Source: Planctomycetota bacterium
GTDB lineage: Bacteria; Planctomycetota; Planctomycetia; Pirellulales; Lacipirellulaceae
Direction of reading: 5' to 3'
Length of the DNA stretch: 64,000 nt
NCBI GenBank assembly: GCA_013286045.1
Contig: JABDGM010000005.1
Coordinates: 17,490-81,489, forward strand
Both the position numbers and the translations under genes were made by a program. Below the pieces are notes generated by a model. The model searched no databases and was not told the DNA's origin. It saw nothing but the letters and a program-made list of their open reading frames with translations. This document shows, one piece after another, positions 26,117 to 34,625 of this stretch (its first letter is position 1; each line of letters opens with the position of its first letter).

Positions 26117-27922
26117 ATGAATCTCACAGCCATCGACTGGGTCATCATGGCGGTGTACCTGGTCTTCGTATTGGGGATCGGGTTCTGGCTACGCCGATCG
26201 ATCCGCACCAGTACCGATTTCTTCCTTTCCGGCCGTTCCATTCCCGCATGGGTCTGCGGCCTTGCATTCATCTCCGCCAATTTGGGCGCTCAGGAAGTGA
26301 TCGGCATGGGCGCGTCGGGAGCCCAATACGGCATCGCGACGAGCCACTTTTATTGGATTGGCGCGATCCCGGCGATGGTTTTCGTTGGCATCTTTATGAT
26401 GCCGTTTTACTACGGCTCACGTGCCCGTTCCGTCCCCGAGTATTTGAAGCTGCGGTTCGATGAGAAAACGCGCGGCTTCAATGCGATCACATTTGCGGTG
26501 ATGACGGTGTTCTCGTCGGGGATTTCGATGTACGCAATGGCGAAGATCATTAAATCGCTTCACCTGTTCGATGAAGCCTTCGCCTGGGCCCATGTCGCGC
26601 CAGAGCGAATCTTTGACGCTTCGATTCTCATCTCTTCGTTGATCGTGCTGATCTACATATTCCTGGGCGGCTTGACGAGCGCAATTTACAATGAGGTGCT
26701 TCAGTTTTTCTTGATCGTGGCAGGCTTTTTGCCGCTGGTGTGGCTGGGACTGCGAAACGTCGGAGGTCTTTCGGGACTTGCTGAAAAAGCGCCGGCCGGG
26801 TTTATGCATTCCTGGAAAGGAATGTCGAACACCGCAGAAAACCCGCTGGGCATCGAATGGTTCGGCCTGGCGATGGGGTTAGGATTTGTGCTTTCATTTG
26901 GCTACTGGTGCACCGATTTTCTTGTTGTGCAGCGCGCCATGGCGGCGGAATCGATGAGCGCGGCGCGGCGCACGCCGCTCATTGCAGCGGTACCCAAGAT
27001 GTTTTTTCCATTCCTGGTTATCGTGCCAGGAATCATCGCAGTTTCATTGCCCTCCACAGTTCCGATGCCGAATACCGTTGCAAGTGATGGCTCGACGAAC
27101 GCACTTGCGCGAAAGGGCATCATTCCTCAAAAAGTTGACGAAAAAACAGGGAAACCGGAATTTGATACGGCGGGCAACCCAGTGCTCGATTACACACTGG
27201 CAATCCCAAATATGTTGATGTTTTACTTTCCGACAGGCATCCTCGGATTGGGGCTTACGGCCTTGTTGGCAAGCTTCATGTCCGGCATGGCGGGAAACGT
27301 AACGGCGTTTAACACCGTGTTTACTTACGACATCTACCAAAGCTACATACATCCTGGCGCGACCGACCGCCACTATCTGTGGATTGGTCGCATTGCCACA
27401 GTGGGAGGTATCGCCTTATCTATCGCAGCGGCTTATGCGGCAATGCAATCTGAAAACATTATGAACATGCTGCAGCTGGTGTTCGGATTTGTGAATGCTC
27501 CCCTGCTTGCCACATTTCTTCTGGGCATGTTTTGGAAGCGGGCCAGCGCGAATGGAGCATTTTTTGGACTGCTTGCCGGCACGGCGGCAGCAGCGATCCA
27601 CCACGGGCTGACCTTGCCGGAAGGCGCGGCCTGGGGCATCAAAGGAGGTTGGTTGACGGGCGGCAGTTGGATCGCTCACACGTACCACAGAGAGATGGCC
27701 GCAAACTTCTGGACGGCGATTTGGGCATGGGCCATCTGTTTCATAGTGACCGTCGTCGTGAGCTTGTTTACCGCTCCGCGCGATGAGCGGGAACTCGTTG
27801 GTTTGGTCTACTCGCTGACGGAGCGCCCCAAGGATGAAGGCGGTAGCTGGTACAATCGACCGATTACACTGGGCGTTGCCGTACTGTTGATGACCGTCGC
27901 GCTGAACTTCTTCTTCTGGTAA
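26117..27922 (+). CDS. Sodium:solute symporter (SSS family), likely sugar
   Basis: Integral membrane protein of 601 aa with about 14 hydrophobic segments. The start IDWVIMAVYLVFVLGIGFW and the block FFLSGRSIPAWVCGLAFISA, followed by GAQEVIGMGASGAQYG, are typical of the SGLT branch of the SSS family. ATG 26117 follows GGAAGG. It is divergent from galT across a 170-bp control region, so it most likely imports galactose or a related sugar with sodium for the gal operon. Its specificity is inferred only from this position. A long hydrophilic loop occurs near residues 325-360. Confidence 0.9.
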   Translation: MNLTAIDWVIMAVYLVFVLGIGFWLRRSIRTSTDFFLSGRSIPAWVCGLAFISANLGAQEVIGMGASGAQYGIATSHFYWIGAIPAMVFVGIFMMPFYYGSRARSVPEYLKLRFDEKTRGFNAITFAVMTVFSSGISMYAMAKIIKSLHLFDEAFAWAHVAPERIFDASILISSLIVLIYIFLGGLTSAIYNEVLQFFLIVAGFLPLVWLGLRNVGGLSGLAEKAPAGFMHSWKGMSNTAENPLGIEWFGLAMGLGFVLSFGYWCTDFLVVQRAMAAESMSAARRTPLIAAVPKMFFPFLVIVPGIIAVSLPSTVPMPNTVASDGSTNALARKGIIPQKVDEKTGKPEFDTAGNPVLDYTLAIPNMLMFYFPTGILGLGLTALLASFMSGMAGNVTAFNTVFTYDIYQSYIHPGATDRHYLWIGRIATVGGIALSIAAAYAAMQSENIMNMLQLVFGFVNAPLLATFLLGMFWKRASANGAFFGLLAGTAAAAIHHGLTLPEGAAWGIKGGWLTGGSWIAHTYHREMAANFWTAIWAWAICFIVTVVVSLFTAPRDERELVGLVYSLTERPKDEGGSWYNRPITLGVAVLLMTVALNFFFW

Positions 27923-27952
27923 TAGCGTTCCATTCTGGTGAGGGCTTCAAAT

Positions 27953-28243
27953 ATGCGACTCGATATTCGCTTGCCAATAGGCCTGATGTTCGCAGTGATC
28001 GGTGCGCTCCTCACCGTCTATGGCATCGCGTTTTCCGACAACGCAATCTACGAACGATCGCTCGGAATTAACATCAACTTATGGTGGGGAGCGATACTAT
28101 TGGCGTTCGGTGTGGTGATGTTTTGGTTGGGCCGGCGCGGAACGTCATCCGTCCAGCCGGCAGATGACACCGCCGAAGGCCGCAACCTGGAACAGCGCGA
28201 GGCGAACGTCGAATCGGCCGGCCGAAAACGAGGCGGTCATTAA
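27953..28243 (+). CDS. Small two-helix membrane protein downstream of symporter
   Basis: Protein of 96 aa. ATG 27953 is chosen over an in-frame GTG at 27938. Two membrane helices (LPIGLMFAVIGALLTVYGI and WWGAILLAFGVVMFWLG) are joined by a short loop with NAIYERSLGINI, and the tail of about 35 residues is charged. It lies 30 bp after the symporter and is probably cotranscribed. Small proteins of this form accompany SSS symporters in many bacteria, but I do not know a name for this one. Confidence 0.75.
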   Translation: MRLDIRLPIGLMFAVIGALLTVYGIAFSDNAIYERSLGININLWWGAILLAFGVVMFWLGRRGTSSVQPADDTAEGRNLEQREANVESAGRKRGGH

Positions 28244-28248
28244 TCCTG

Positions 28249-28266
28249 TTCGTCCGACCGGACGAA
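28249..28266 (+). terminator. Hairpin after the symporter operon
   Basis: Arms TTCGTCCG and CGGACGAA with a 2-nt centre, 6 nt after the stop of the small membrane protein. No T-run follows, so it may be a transcript-stabilising hairpin rather than an intrinsic terminator. Confidence 0.45.
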
Positions 28267-28306
28267 GCCTCGCCGACTACCTCGAATCTGGTCACACGCC
28301 GGCAGC

Positions 28307-28323
28307 CCCCGGCTCCGCCGGGG
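28307..28323. terminator. GC hairpin between convergent operons
   Basis: CCCCGGC, 3-nt loop, GCCGGGG, then TTT on the plus strand. It lies between the convergent symporter operon and galK and may end either transcript. A related CCCCCGG-type sequence recurs near 43954, so it may also be a dispersed repeat. Confidence 0.45.
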
Positions 28324-28329
28324 TTTGGA

Positions 28330-29508
28330 TCACACGATGTGCGCACCGCGGGCAGGTCGAGTGGTGATAACCGTCGGCTCGACCCCGGTTTTCTTCTCGT
28401 AACCCGCCACGATCGAATCCGCGACCTTATTCGCTAGGCTCGTTTCCACCAGCGAGACGGTGCAGCCGCCGAATCCGCCGCCCGTCATTCGTGATCCGAT
28501 CACGCCGCCAGCAGGCCCAATTTCTCCAGCAATTTCAACAAGCGAATCGAGCTCGTCGCAGCTAACTTCAAAATCATCTCGCAAAGATTCGTGGCTGGCG
28601 TACATCAATTGGCCAACTTTGCTCCACTCGCCGGCTTTGATCGCGGTCGCCGCAGTCATTATGCGGGCAATCTCCGTAACGGCGTGGCGAGCTCGCCGAA
28701 ATTCCACCGCTTCGAGTCTCGGTTGGGCACCCATCAACTGTTCGAGCGACACATCCCTCAACGATTTCACGCCGAGTTTTTTAGCAGCCGATTCGCACTT
28801 TGAGCGCCGCTCCGCATACTCGCCACCCGAGAGTTCATGCTTTACGTTCGAATTAATAATCAGCACCGTAATATTCGGATCGATGAACGGAATTTGCTCA
28901 ATTTGTTGGGAGCGACAATCGAGCAGCATCAAATGGTCCGCCTGGCACATCGTGGAAGCGAACTGGTCCATGATGCCGCATGGCACGCCCGCGAACTTAT
29001 GCTCCGCTTTCTGGCAAAGTAGCGCCTTCGTTGCCAGGTCGAGCGTCGTGCCAGTCATCGACTCGATGAGAGTTGCCGTGGCAACTTCAAACGCGGCACT
29101 GCTCGAAATCCCGCCGCCGACCGGGACGCTCGACTCTACCACCGCGTCGAAGGAAGTTAATCGCACATCGCGTTCCAGGAACCCCGACACGACGCCGGCA
29201 AAATAATTCGACCAATGGCCTCGCTTTTCATGCGGCCGCGGCGAGGCCAGCGAGACGGTTACTTCGTCGTTCGTCGCTACGCTAAAAACGGCAGCGGTGC
29301 CGTCGTTCGTCGGCTTGGCGTCTGCTGCAACGACACAGTAGCGTTCAATCGCCATCGGCAGTACGAAGCCGTCGTTGTAGTCGATGTGCTCCCCAATCAG
29401 ATTCACCCGACCCGGCGCCGCGGCAATCCACTTTGGCCTTCGGCCAAACCGCGCGGTAAACGTTCCCGAAGCGTTCTCGACGAGTTGTTCCAAACCGCGT
29501 TTTGTCAT
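28330..29508 (-). CDS. galK: Galactokinase
   Basis: GHMP kinase of 392 aa phosphorylating galactose at C1. Canonical galactokinase signature APGRVNLIGEHIDYNDGF near residue 29, motif 2 VPVGGGISSSAAFEVA, and motif 3 SRMTGGGFGGCTVSLVE. ATG 29508 (MTKRGLEQLVENASG) is used; the frame continues upstream into the UbiA gene without a start signal. It is 17 bp after the UbiA-family gene and may be read with it. Together with galT and galE it completes the Leloir pathway. It is distinct from the arabinokinase-like GHMP gene at 22391. Confidence 0.95.
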   Translation of the reverse strand: MTKRGLEQLVENASGTFTARFGRRPKWIAAAPGRVNLIGEHIDYNDGFVLPMAIERYCVVAADAKPTNDGTAAVFSVATNDEVTVSLASPRPHEKRGHWSNYFAGVVSGFLERDVRLTSFDAVVESSVPVGGGISSSAAFEVATATLIESMTGTTLDLATKALLCQKAEHKFAGVPCGIMDQFASTMCQADHLMLLDCRSQQIEQIPFIDPNITVLIINSNVKHELSGGEYAERRSKCESAAKKLGVKSLRDVSLEQLMGAQPRLEAVEFRRARHAVTEIARIMTAATAIKAGEWSKVGQLMYASHESLRDDFEVSCDELDSLVEIAGEIGPAGGVIGSRMTGGGFGGCTVSLVETSLANKVADSIVAGYEKKTGVEPTVITTRPARGAHIV

Positions 29509-29525
29509 GCGGGATATTGTAACTT

Positions 29526-30452
29526 CTACGTGGCGTTGAGCCACTGCGTCAGCAAGTACGTGGGGATTAAAAATGAAAGCACCACGAATCCCCAATACGT
29601 TCCGTACTCTCCCGCGTATCCCACGCACAGCGCGGCGTCCAGCACGATCAGCGATTGCACGCAGTGCCGCACCGCGGCCTGAACCCGTGAGGGAGACGGC
29701 TCAAAGATCGCCAAAATGCATCGCCGCACAATGATCAGCCCAATCGCCGCCCACAACAAATACCATTTGCTGAATGAAATCTCGAGCGGCGGCCGGTTGT
29801 AGGTCAGCGGCGGCAGAAACGTGAGCAGAAGAACGCCACAGACAAGCGTCGAAAAACCAATCAACAACCGGCTCCGCGCACTTCGCCGCGCGTCGGTCCT
29901 TGCAAAAATCGTAACACCCAAAATGTATGTGCCGACTCCCCCCGCAATCAAAAGTTCCGAGCTGCCCCACGGAATCAGAAACAGACTCATACCCAGCAGC
30001 ACATTCAAAAACCGACACTCTCCCATTAGGAGCGGCGCCAACCGCGTGCGCTTGAGTGCACCGTCGTACAGCAATAGAACGATCGCCAGCAGCGAGGCGA
30101 CAACGCCTGGCCGCCAATCGTTTGCATGAAGTGTGACGAACCACCCCAGTGCAACGCCAGCAGTTAACATCGACCAGCCGACAACCGTCGCACTCCGCAG
30201 TGAAATCCGCCCAGATGGAATCGGCCGTCCCGGCCGCTCAACGGCATCCACGTTGGCGTCAAATACGTCGTTCAGCACCATCCCGCTTAAGTAAAGCAGA
30301 CAGGAAGCCGCGACGAGCATACCAAAGTCTCGCTCCTGCTCCGGCTCGATGCCCCGTTGCGTGACCACGAAGCCCATCGTGACGTCCGCCGCTGCCGTAA
30401 AGACGTTCGGCAACCGCAGAAGCTGAAGCCAGGCAGTAACGCGTCGCATCAT
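29526..30452 (-). CDS. UbiA-family prenyltransferase (EboC-like)
   Basis: Integral membrane protein of 308 aa with about eight helices. The first Asp-rich motif is LNDVFDANVDAVERPGRPIP and the second is YDGALKRTRLAP, both as in the UbiA superfamily. In UbiA enzymes they bind Mg-prenyl diphosphate. The short length and neighbouring TIM-barrel gene recall EboC of eustigmatophyte/bacterial ebo clusters, but eboA, B, D and F are absent here. The start lies 1 bp after the isomerase stop, so the two are translationally coupled. The acceptor substrate is unknown. Confidence 0.85.
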   Translation of the reverse strand: MMRRVTAWLQLLRLPNVFTAAADVTMGFVVTQRGIEPEQERDFGMLVAASCLLYLSGMVLNDVFDANVDAVERPGRPIPSGRISLRSATVVGWSMLTAGVALGWFVTLHANDWRPGVVASLLAIVLLLYDGALKRTRLAPLLMGECRFLNVLLGMSLFLIPWGSSELLIAGGVGTYILGVTIFARTDARRSARSRLLIGFSTLVCGVLLLTFLPPLTYNRPPLEISFSKWYLLWAAIGLIIVRRCILAIFEPSPSRVQAAVRHCVQSLIVLDAALCVGYAGEYGTYWGFVVLSFLIPTYLLTQWLNAT

Positions 30453-30453
30453 G

Positions 30454-31299
30454 CTAATTGCCGGCCAATTGCTGCGTCAGAAATTGCTTGGCTTCCCGCG
30501 CCGCAGCATCGGGATCATCGAGATAGGGATACAGTTCCACCGTAAGCCAGCCGTCGTATCCAGTTTTGTCGATCTCCGCGAGCGTCGCCGCAAAATCGAT
30601 TGCCCCGCGCCCCGGCACCAAATGTTGGTGAACCCGCGTCGCGGCGATGTCCTCCAGGTGATAATGCACCGTGTACTCCGCCATTTTCGCAATCCAATCC
30701 TGCGGATCTTCACCAACGCAGTAGGCATGGCCCACGTCGAAATTCAATTGCACCATCGATGAGTCGACACGCTCATGAAATTCGAGAAACTGATCGAAGC
30801 GTTCGATGAGCAACTCCGGTTCCGGTTCGATCAAGATCGGCACGTCGTAGTGATCGGCCCATTCGACGCACGGCATGAACTCTTCGTAAAAGATGTCGAA
30901 CGCCTCTTTACGAGTCTGCCCCTCGGCGAGCGGTCCACCCGGTTCGGTCGTAATGTGCGGCGCGCCAAGATCGACGGCCAGCTTAAGCGCCCGCTTGGTG
31001 TGCTCACGGCGAATTGCACGATAGTGCGGATCGGGGTCAATCCAACTCGGATGCCAATACGGTTGCCGTAAATCTGCGATCGCGTTCATCATGAACGCAT
31101 TGATGTTCGAGATCGTCAGCTTATGTTTCGCCAGTGCATCACGAATCGCCCGCTTCTGCACTTCAAGCAGCCCCGCCGGCCAGGCATGCGGCACATCCGC
31201 CAGCAATTCGATCCCCGTGTAGCCCAGCGCCGCCACGCGCGCGATCGCTTCCTCAATCGGGTAACGCAAGTAGGCGTTTGAGCTGAAAGCAAGCTTCAT
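30454..31299 (-). CDS. Sugar phosphate isomerase/epimerase-like TIM barrel
   Basis: Xylose-isomerase-like (AP endonuclease 2 family) barrel of 281 aa. Features: IARVAALGYTGIELLAD near the start, a metal-ligand Glu in PILIEPEPELL, Asp-His in FDVGHAYCVG, His in VHYHLEDI, and a last Glu in WLTVELYPY. ATG 31299 (MKLAFSSNAYLRYP) is chosen over one at 31326. It is coupled to the UbiA-family gene. The pair may be a reduced ebo-type unit (EboE is a TIM barrel of this superfamily), but the enzyme's substrate is unknown. Confidence 0.85.
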   Translation of the reverse strand: MKLAFSSNAYLRYPIEEAIARVAALGYTGIELLADVPHAWPAGLLEVQKRAIRDALAKHKLTISNINAFMMNAIADLRQPYWHPSWIDPDPHYRAIRREHTKRALKLAVDLGAPHITTEPGGPLAEGQTRKEAFDIFYEEFMPCVEWADHYDVPILIEPEPELLIERFDQFLEFHERVDSSMVQLNFDVGHAYCVGEDPQDWIAKMAEYTVHYHLEDIAATRVHQHLVPGRGAIDFAATLAEIDKTGYDGWLTVELYPYLDDPDAAAREAKQFLTQQLAGN

Positions 31300-31305
31300 C
31301 AGAAA

Positions 31306-31380
31306 GGACCAATGACCAATTCTCAATGACCAATACGAGCGACGACCTGGTTGGTCATTGGTGCTTGGTCATTGGTAATT
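31306..31380. repeat. Inverted array of ATGACCAAT units
   Basis: The left part has ACCAATGACCAAT and CAATGACCAAT; the right part has TTGGTCATTGGT and TTGGTCATTGGT in the opposite sense. Together they can fold into a long imperfect hairpin. It fills the gap between mmsA and the isomerase gene on the minus strand. Similar short-unit repeats are often seen between planctomycete genes. Confidence 0.7.
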
Positions 31381-31381
31381 C

Positions 31382-32896
31382 CTATTTCCGGCTCTCTCGC
31401 CACACAGGATCAAGATGCGAGTCATCCGACTTGGGCCACCGCGTGAGCGTCACCTTCTGCCGGGTGTAGAATTGAATACTCTCGGAGCCTTGAATATGCA
31501 GATCGCCGAAGAACGAGCGGTTCCACCCTGTAAACGGAAACCAAGCCATGGGGGCGGGCACACCCACATTGATACCGATCATGCCCGCGTTGAAATGCTG
31601 CTTAAACTGGCGGGCAGCGTAACCACTGCGCGTAAATATCACCGCACCGTTGCCGTACTCGCACTCATCGCCGACAGCCAGCGCCTCGTCCAGGTCGCCA
31701 GCGCGAACTACCGAAAGTACCGGGCCAAAGATTTCTTCTTTCCACACCCGCATCGAAGGTTTTACGCGATCAACGACGCTGGGCCCCAGCAAAAAGCCTT
31801 CGGATTTGAAATCCCGCCGACCATCGAGCGCCACGTTCGCGCCATCGCTCTTAGCGATGTCTAAATAACTCGCCACCTTATCGCGGTGCTCCGCACGGAT
31901 AACAGGGCCCATGTCGACGCCTTCATTGCCGTCCGTAGGCCCAACGCGCATCTTACCCGCATAATCGACTAAACCTTGCACGACGGGATCGCCCGCCTTA
32001 CCGACCGCGACCGCCACACTGCCCGCCATGCATCGTTGGCCCGCACATCCGTAGGCGCTTGCCGCGAGTTGCTTCACAGTTTGGTCCATGTCGGCATCCG
32101 GCATGATAATGAGGTGATTCTTCGCACCGCCCGCCGATTGCACACGTTTGCCGTTCGCCGTGCCGCGCTCGTAGATGTACTTCGCAATGGGTGTCGAGCC
32201 AACAAACGAAATCGCCGCGACTTTCGGGTGATCGAGCAACGCATCGACACACTCTTTGTCGCCATGAACGATGTTGAACACGCCGTCCGGCAAGCCAGCC
32301 TCAGTGAGTAGCTCGCCCGTTCGAACCGCCGATAGCGGCACCTTTTCGGATGGCTTCAGCACAAACGTGTTGCCGCAGGTGAGCGCAATCGGAAACATCC
32401 ACAGCGGCACCATGAACGGGAAGTTGTACGGTGTAATTCCCACGCATACCCCAACCGGATGGCGAATCGCGTCCGCGTCCACATCGGTCGCAATGTTCGG
32501 CAGCACCTCGCCCATAATCAGGCTCGGAATTCCGCACGCGAATTCGACCACTTCGATGCCGCGATTAACCTCCGCCCGCGCTTCCGCAAGTGTCTTCCCG
32601 TGTTCACGGGTGACGATTGCCGCGAGCTCTTCGAAGTTTTGCTCGAGCAGGGCCCGAAAGCGAAACATCACCCGTGCCCGCTCGACGACAGGCGTGTTGC
32701 TCCAAGCCGGTAGCGCTGCCGCCGCCGCCTCAACAACGCGGCCAGTCTCCTCGGCCGTCGCGTAACCCACGCGGCCAATCACTTTGCCGGTGGAAGGGTT
32801 GTAAACATCGCCCGATCGCTTCGCCTTGAGCTCTGTCCACTTGCCATTGGAGAGCATAGGAACTGCTTCGAGCGACGGCGCGGTTGTGGTTGCCAT
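31382..32896 (-). CDS. mmsA: CoA-acylating (methyl)malonate-semialdehyde dehydrogenase
   Basis: Aldehyde dehydrogenase superfamily, 504 aa. It converts malonate or methylmalonate semialdehyde with CoA and NAD to acetyl- or propionyl-CoA. The nucleophile is C289 in YGCAGQRCMA, a context typical of MmsA. The block GITPYNFPFMVPLWMFPIAL and the ends KEEIFGPVLSVVR and PFTGWNRSFFGDLHIQG are also MmsA-like. It would take up the product of the aminotransferase at 36386, closing the pyrimidine pathway. It is divergent from the beta-ureidopropionase gene at 33076, with a hairpin at 32917-32936 just upstream of its ATG. Confidence 0.93.
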   Translation of the reverse strand: MATTTAPSLEAVPMLSNGKWTELKAKRSGDVYNPSTGKVIGRVGYATAEETGRVVEAAAAALPAWSNTPVVERARVMFRFRALLEQNFEELAAIVTREHGKTLAEARAEVNRGIEVVEFACGIPSLIMGEVLPNIATDVDADAIRHPVGVCVGITPYNFPFMVPLWMFPIALTCGNTFVLKPSEKVPLSAVRTGELLTEAGLPDGVFNIVHGDKECVDALLDHPKVAAISFVGSTPIAKYIYERGTANGKRVQSAGGAKNHLIIMPDADMDQTVKQLAASAYGCAGQRCMAGSVAVAVGKAGDPVVQGLVDYAGKMRVGPTDGNEGVDMGPVIRAEHRDKVASYLDIAKSDGANVALDGRRDFKSEGFLLGPSVVDRVKPSMRVWKEEIFGPVLSVVRAGDLDEALAVGDECEYGNGAVIFTRSGYAARQFKQHFNAGMIGINVGVPAPMAWFPFTGWNRSFFGDLHIQGSESIQFYTRQKVTLTRWPKSDDSHLDPVWRESRK

Positions 32897-32916
32897 AATT
32901 TTCGCCTTCCAATCGT

Positions 32917-32936
32917 TGGCGAGCCTGCGCTCGCCA
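32917..32936. repeat. GC hairpin upstream of mmsA
   Basis: Arms TGGCGAGC and GCTCGCCA with a 4-nt loop. It belongs to a loose family of GGCGAGC hairpins also seen at 41824-41845 and near 33020. It lies 20 nt before the mmsA start, so it would be in the leader or promoter. Confidence 0.55.
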
Positions 32937-33075
32937 TTGAGACTTCAAAAACTCGTGGGCCCGGCCCACTCTACCACGTTCGTTTCGACCTGTTATATTA
33001 GCAGTTTCCCCACAGGCAGTCAGCCGGCAAGCTTCGGCTCGCCGTTCCGAACACTTTTCGCCCTCGAGGTTTCCC

Positions 33076-33948
33076 ATGGCCCGCATCGTTCGTGGTGGTT
33101 TGATTCAGGCGACACTTTGCGAACCCGCCACGTCGCCGGTCGAAAAAATCAAAAAGGCGATGATCGACAAGCACGTCGCCATGATCGACGACGCCGCCAA
33201 AAAGGGCATCGAAGTCATCTGCCTGCAGGAGCTCTTCTACGGCCCCTACTTCTGCGCCGAACAAGAGATCAAGTGGTACAACCTCACGGAAAAGGTGCCT
33301 GATGGTCCAACCACCAAGTTAATGATGGACCTCGCCAAGAAGCACAAAATGGTCATCGTCGTACCGATGTACGAGGAAGACCTTCCTGGCGTGTACTACA
33401 ACACCGCCTCGGTGATCGACGCCACCGGCGAGTATCTCGGCAAGTTCCGCAAGATCCACATCCCGCATTGTAACCCAGGCTTCTGGGAAAAGTTCTACTT
33501 CCGCCCCGGCAACCTCGGCTACCCCGTGTTCGAAACAAAGGTCGGCAAGGTCGGCGTCTACATCTGCTACGACCGCCACTTTCCCGACGGTGCCCGCTGC
33601 CTCGGCCTCAACGGAGCCGAGATCGTCTTCAACCCTTCGGCAACAGTCGCCGGCCTTAGCGAATACCTATGGAAGCTCGAACAACCGGCCCACGCCGTCG
33701 CCAACCAATACTTCGTCGGCGCGATCAATCGCCCCGGCTGGGAAGAACCCTGGCGCATCGGCGAGTTCTACGGCCAAAGCTACTTCGTCGACCCGCGCGG
33801 CCAGTTCATCGCCCAGAGCGACAAGCGCGATAAAGACGATCTAGTCATCGCCGACATGGACTTCGACATGATCCGCGACGTCCGCAACGTCTGGCAATTT
33901 TTCCGCGACCGCCGCCCGGAAACCTACGGCGCGATCACTGCACTTTAA
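33076..33948 (+). CDS. Beta-ureidopropionase (N-carbamoyl-beta-alanine amidohydrolase)
   Basis: Nitrilase-superfamily amidase of 290 aa. The Glu-Lys-Cys triad is visible: E52 in CLQELFYGPYF, K126 in KFRKIHIPH and C164 in VYICYDRHFP. The IHIPHCNPGFWEKFYFRPG block is typical of carbamoyl amidases. It would hydrolyse N-carbamoyl-beta-alanine (or the aminoisobutyrate form) to the free beta-amino acid, CO2 and ammonia, the third step of reductive pyrimidine breakdown. Dihydropyrimidinase, dehydrogenase, aminotransferase and permease genes lie within 9 kb. Its stop overlaps the convergent phosphatase gene's stop by 4 nt. Confidence 0.92.
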   Translation: MARIVRGGLIQATLCEPATSPVEKIKKAMIDKHVAMIDDAAKKGIEVICLQELFYGPYFCAEQEIKWYNLTEKVPDGPTTKLMMDLAKKHKMVIVVPMYEEDLPGVYYNTASVIDATGEYLGKFRKIHIPHCNPGFWEKFYFRPGNLGYPVFETKVGKVGVYICYDRHFPDGARCLGLNGAEIVFNPSATVAGLSEYLWKLEQPAHAVANQYFVGAINRPGWEEPWRIGEFYGQSYFVDPRGQFIAQSDKRDKDDLVIADMDFDMIRDVRNVWQFFRDRRPETYGAITAL

Positions 33949-34625
33949 GAGATAACCGAGCCATCTTGGCTCGGCCGTAATATCGCGATCGCCCAAACAC
34001 CCACGATCGATCCAAGAATCGCACCTGCGATCACGTCGCCGACGAAGTGGTAATCCATCGCCACGAGCGCAACGAGCATTGGCACGGCCAGGATCGCGTA
34101 AAGCCAACGTCCGCGCGGCAGCGTCAACCAAAACACTGCTGCAAACGCCGAAATCCTCGTTGCGTGCCCTGACGGAAAACTCCCGATATCATCGCCAACC
34201 TGAAACGGATGAAACCCGTACGCGCCGGTGCCAATCAGCGACGGATTATTATCCCGCCACGTCTCGGGCCAGTACCTCCCGCACAAATCCCCCAGCGACT
34301 CGCGAAACTGATCGGCCACGATCAGACTCACGCACGCCAGAAACAACACGTGCTGCCATCGTCGCCACGGCCCAAACGCACGCCGCACCGCCAGGCCGAT
34401 TAAAACGAGCGGCGACCAACTCTGCACGAGCGGCGGCGGCTCAGTCAGCCAGCGAAACTCTTCGACTTTAGCGATTTCATGGTTGTGCACGAAATACGCG
34501 ACCGGACGGTCGACGAAGTAGTAACAAACTACCACCAAAGCAACACAAACCAGAATCGCAAGAATCGATTGCCTTAGAAGGCGATTAAACGGTTCGACTT
34601 GGTCGGACGCCAGGCTTTTAGTCAT
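33945..34625 (-). CDS. PAP2-family membrane phosphatase
   Basis: Integral membrane acid phosphatase family, 226 aa, with about six helices. Signature motifs: SFPSGHATR (with its His) and DYHFVGDVIAG (His and Asp). The first motif KxxxxxxRP is not clearly seen. ATG 34625 (MTKSLASDQVEPF) overlaps the NCS1 permease stop by 8 nt; ATG 34652 would overlap more and is less likely. It probably acts on lipid phosphates. Its link to pyrimidine breakdown is only positional. Confidence 0.88.
   Translation of the reverse strand: MTKSLASDQVEPFNRLLRQSILAILVCVALVVVCYYFVDRPVAYFVHNHEIAKVEEFRWLTEPPPLVQSWSPLVLIGLAVRRAFGPWRRWQHVLFLACVSLIVADQFRESLGDLCGRYWPETWRDNNPSLIGTGAYGFHPFQVGDDIGSFPSGHATRISAFAAVFWLTLPRGRWLYAILAVPMLVALVAMDYHFVGDVIAGAILGSIVGVWAIAILRPSQDGSVIS

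Noticed and set aside
31306..31380. CRISPR array
   Set aside because: Units are about 10 nt, partly inverted and without uniform spacers; no cas genes are present.
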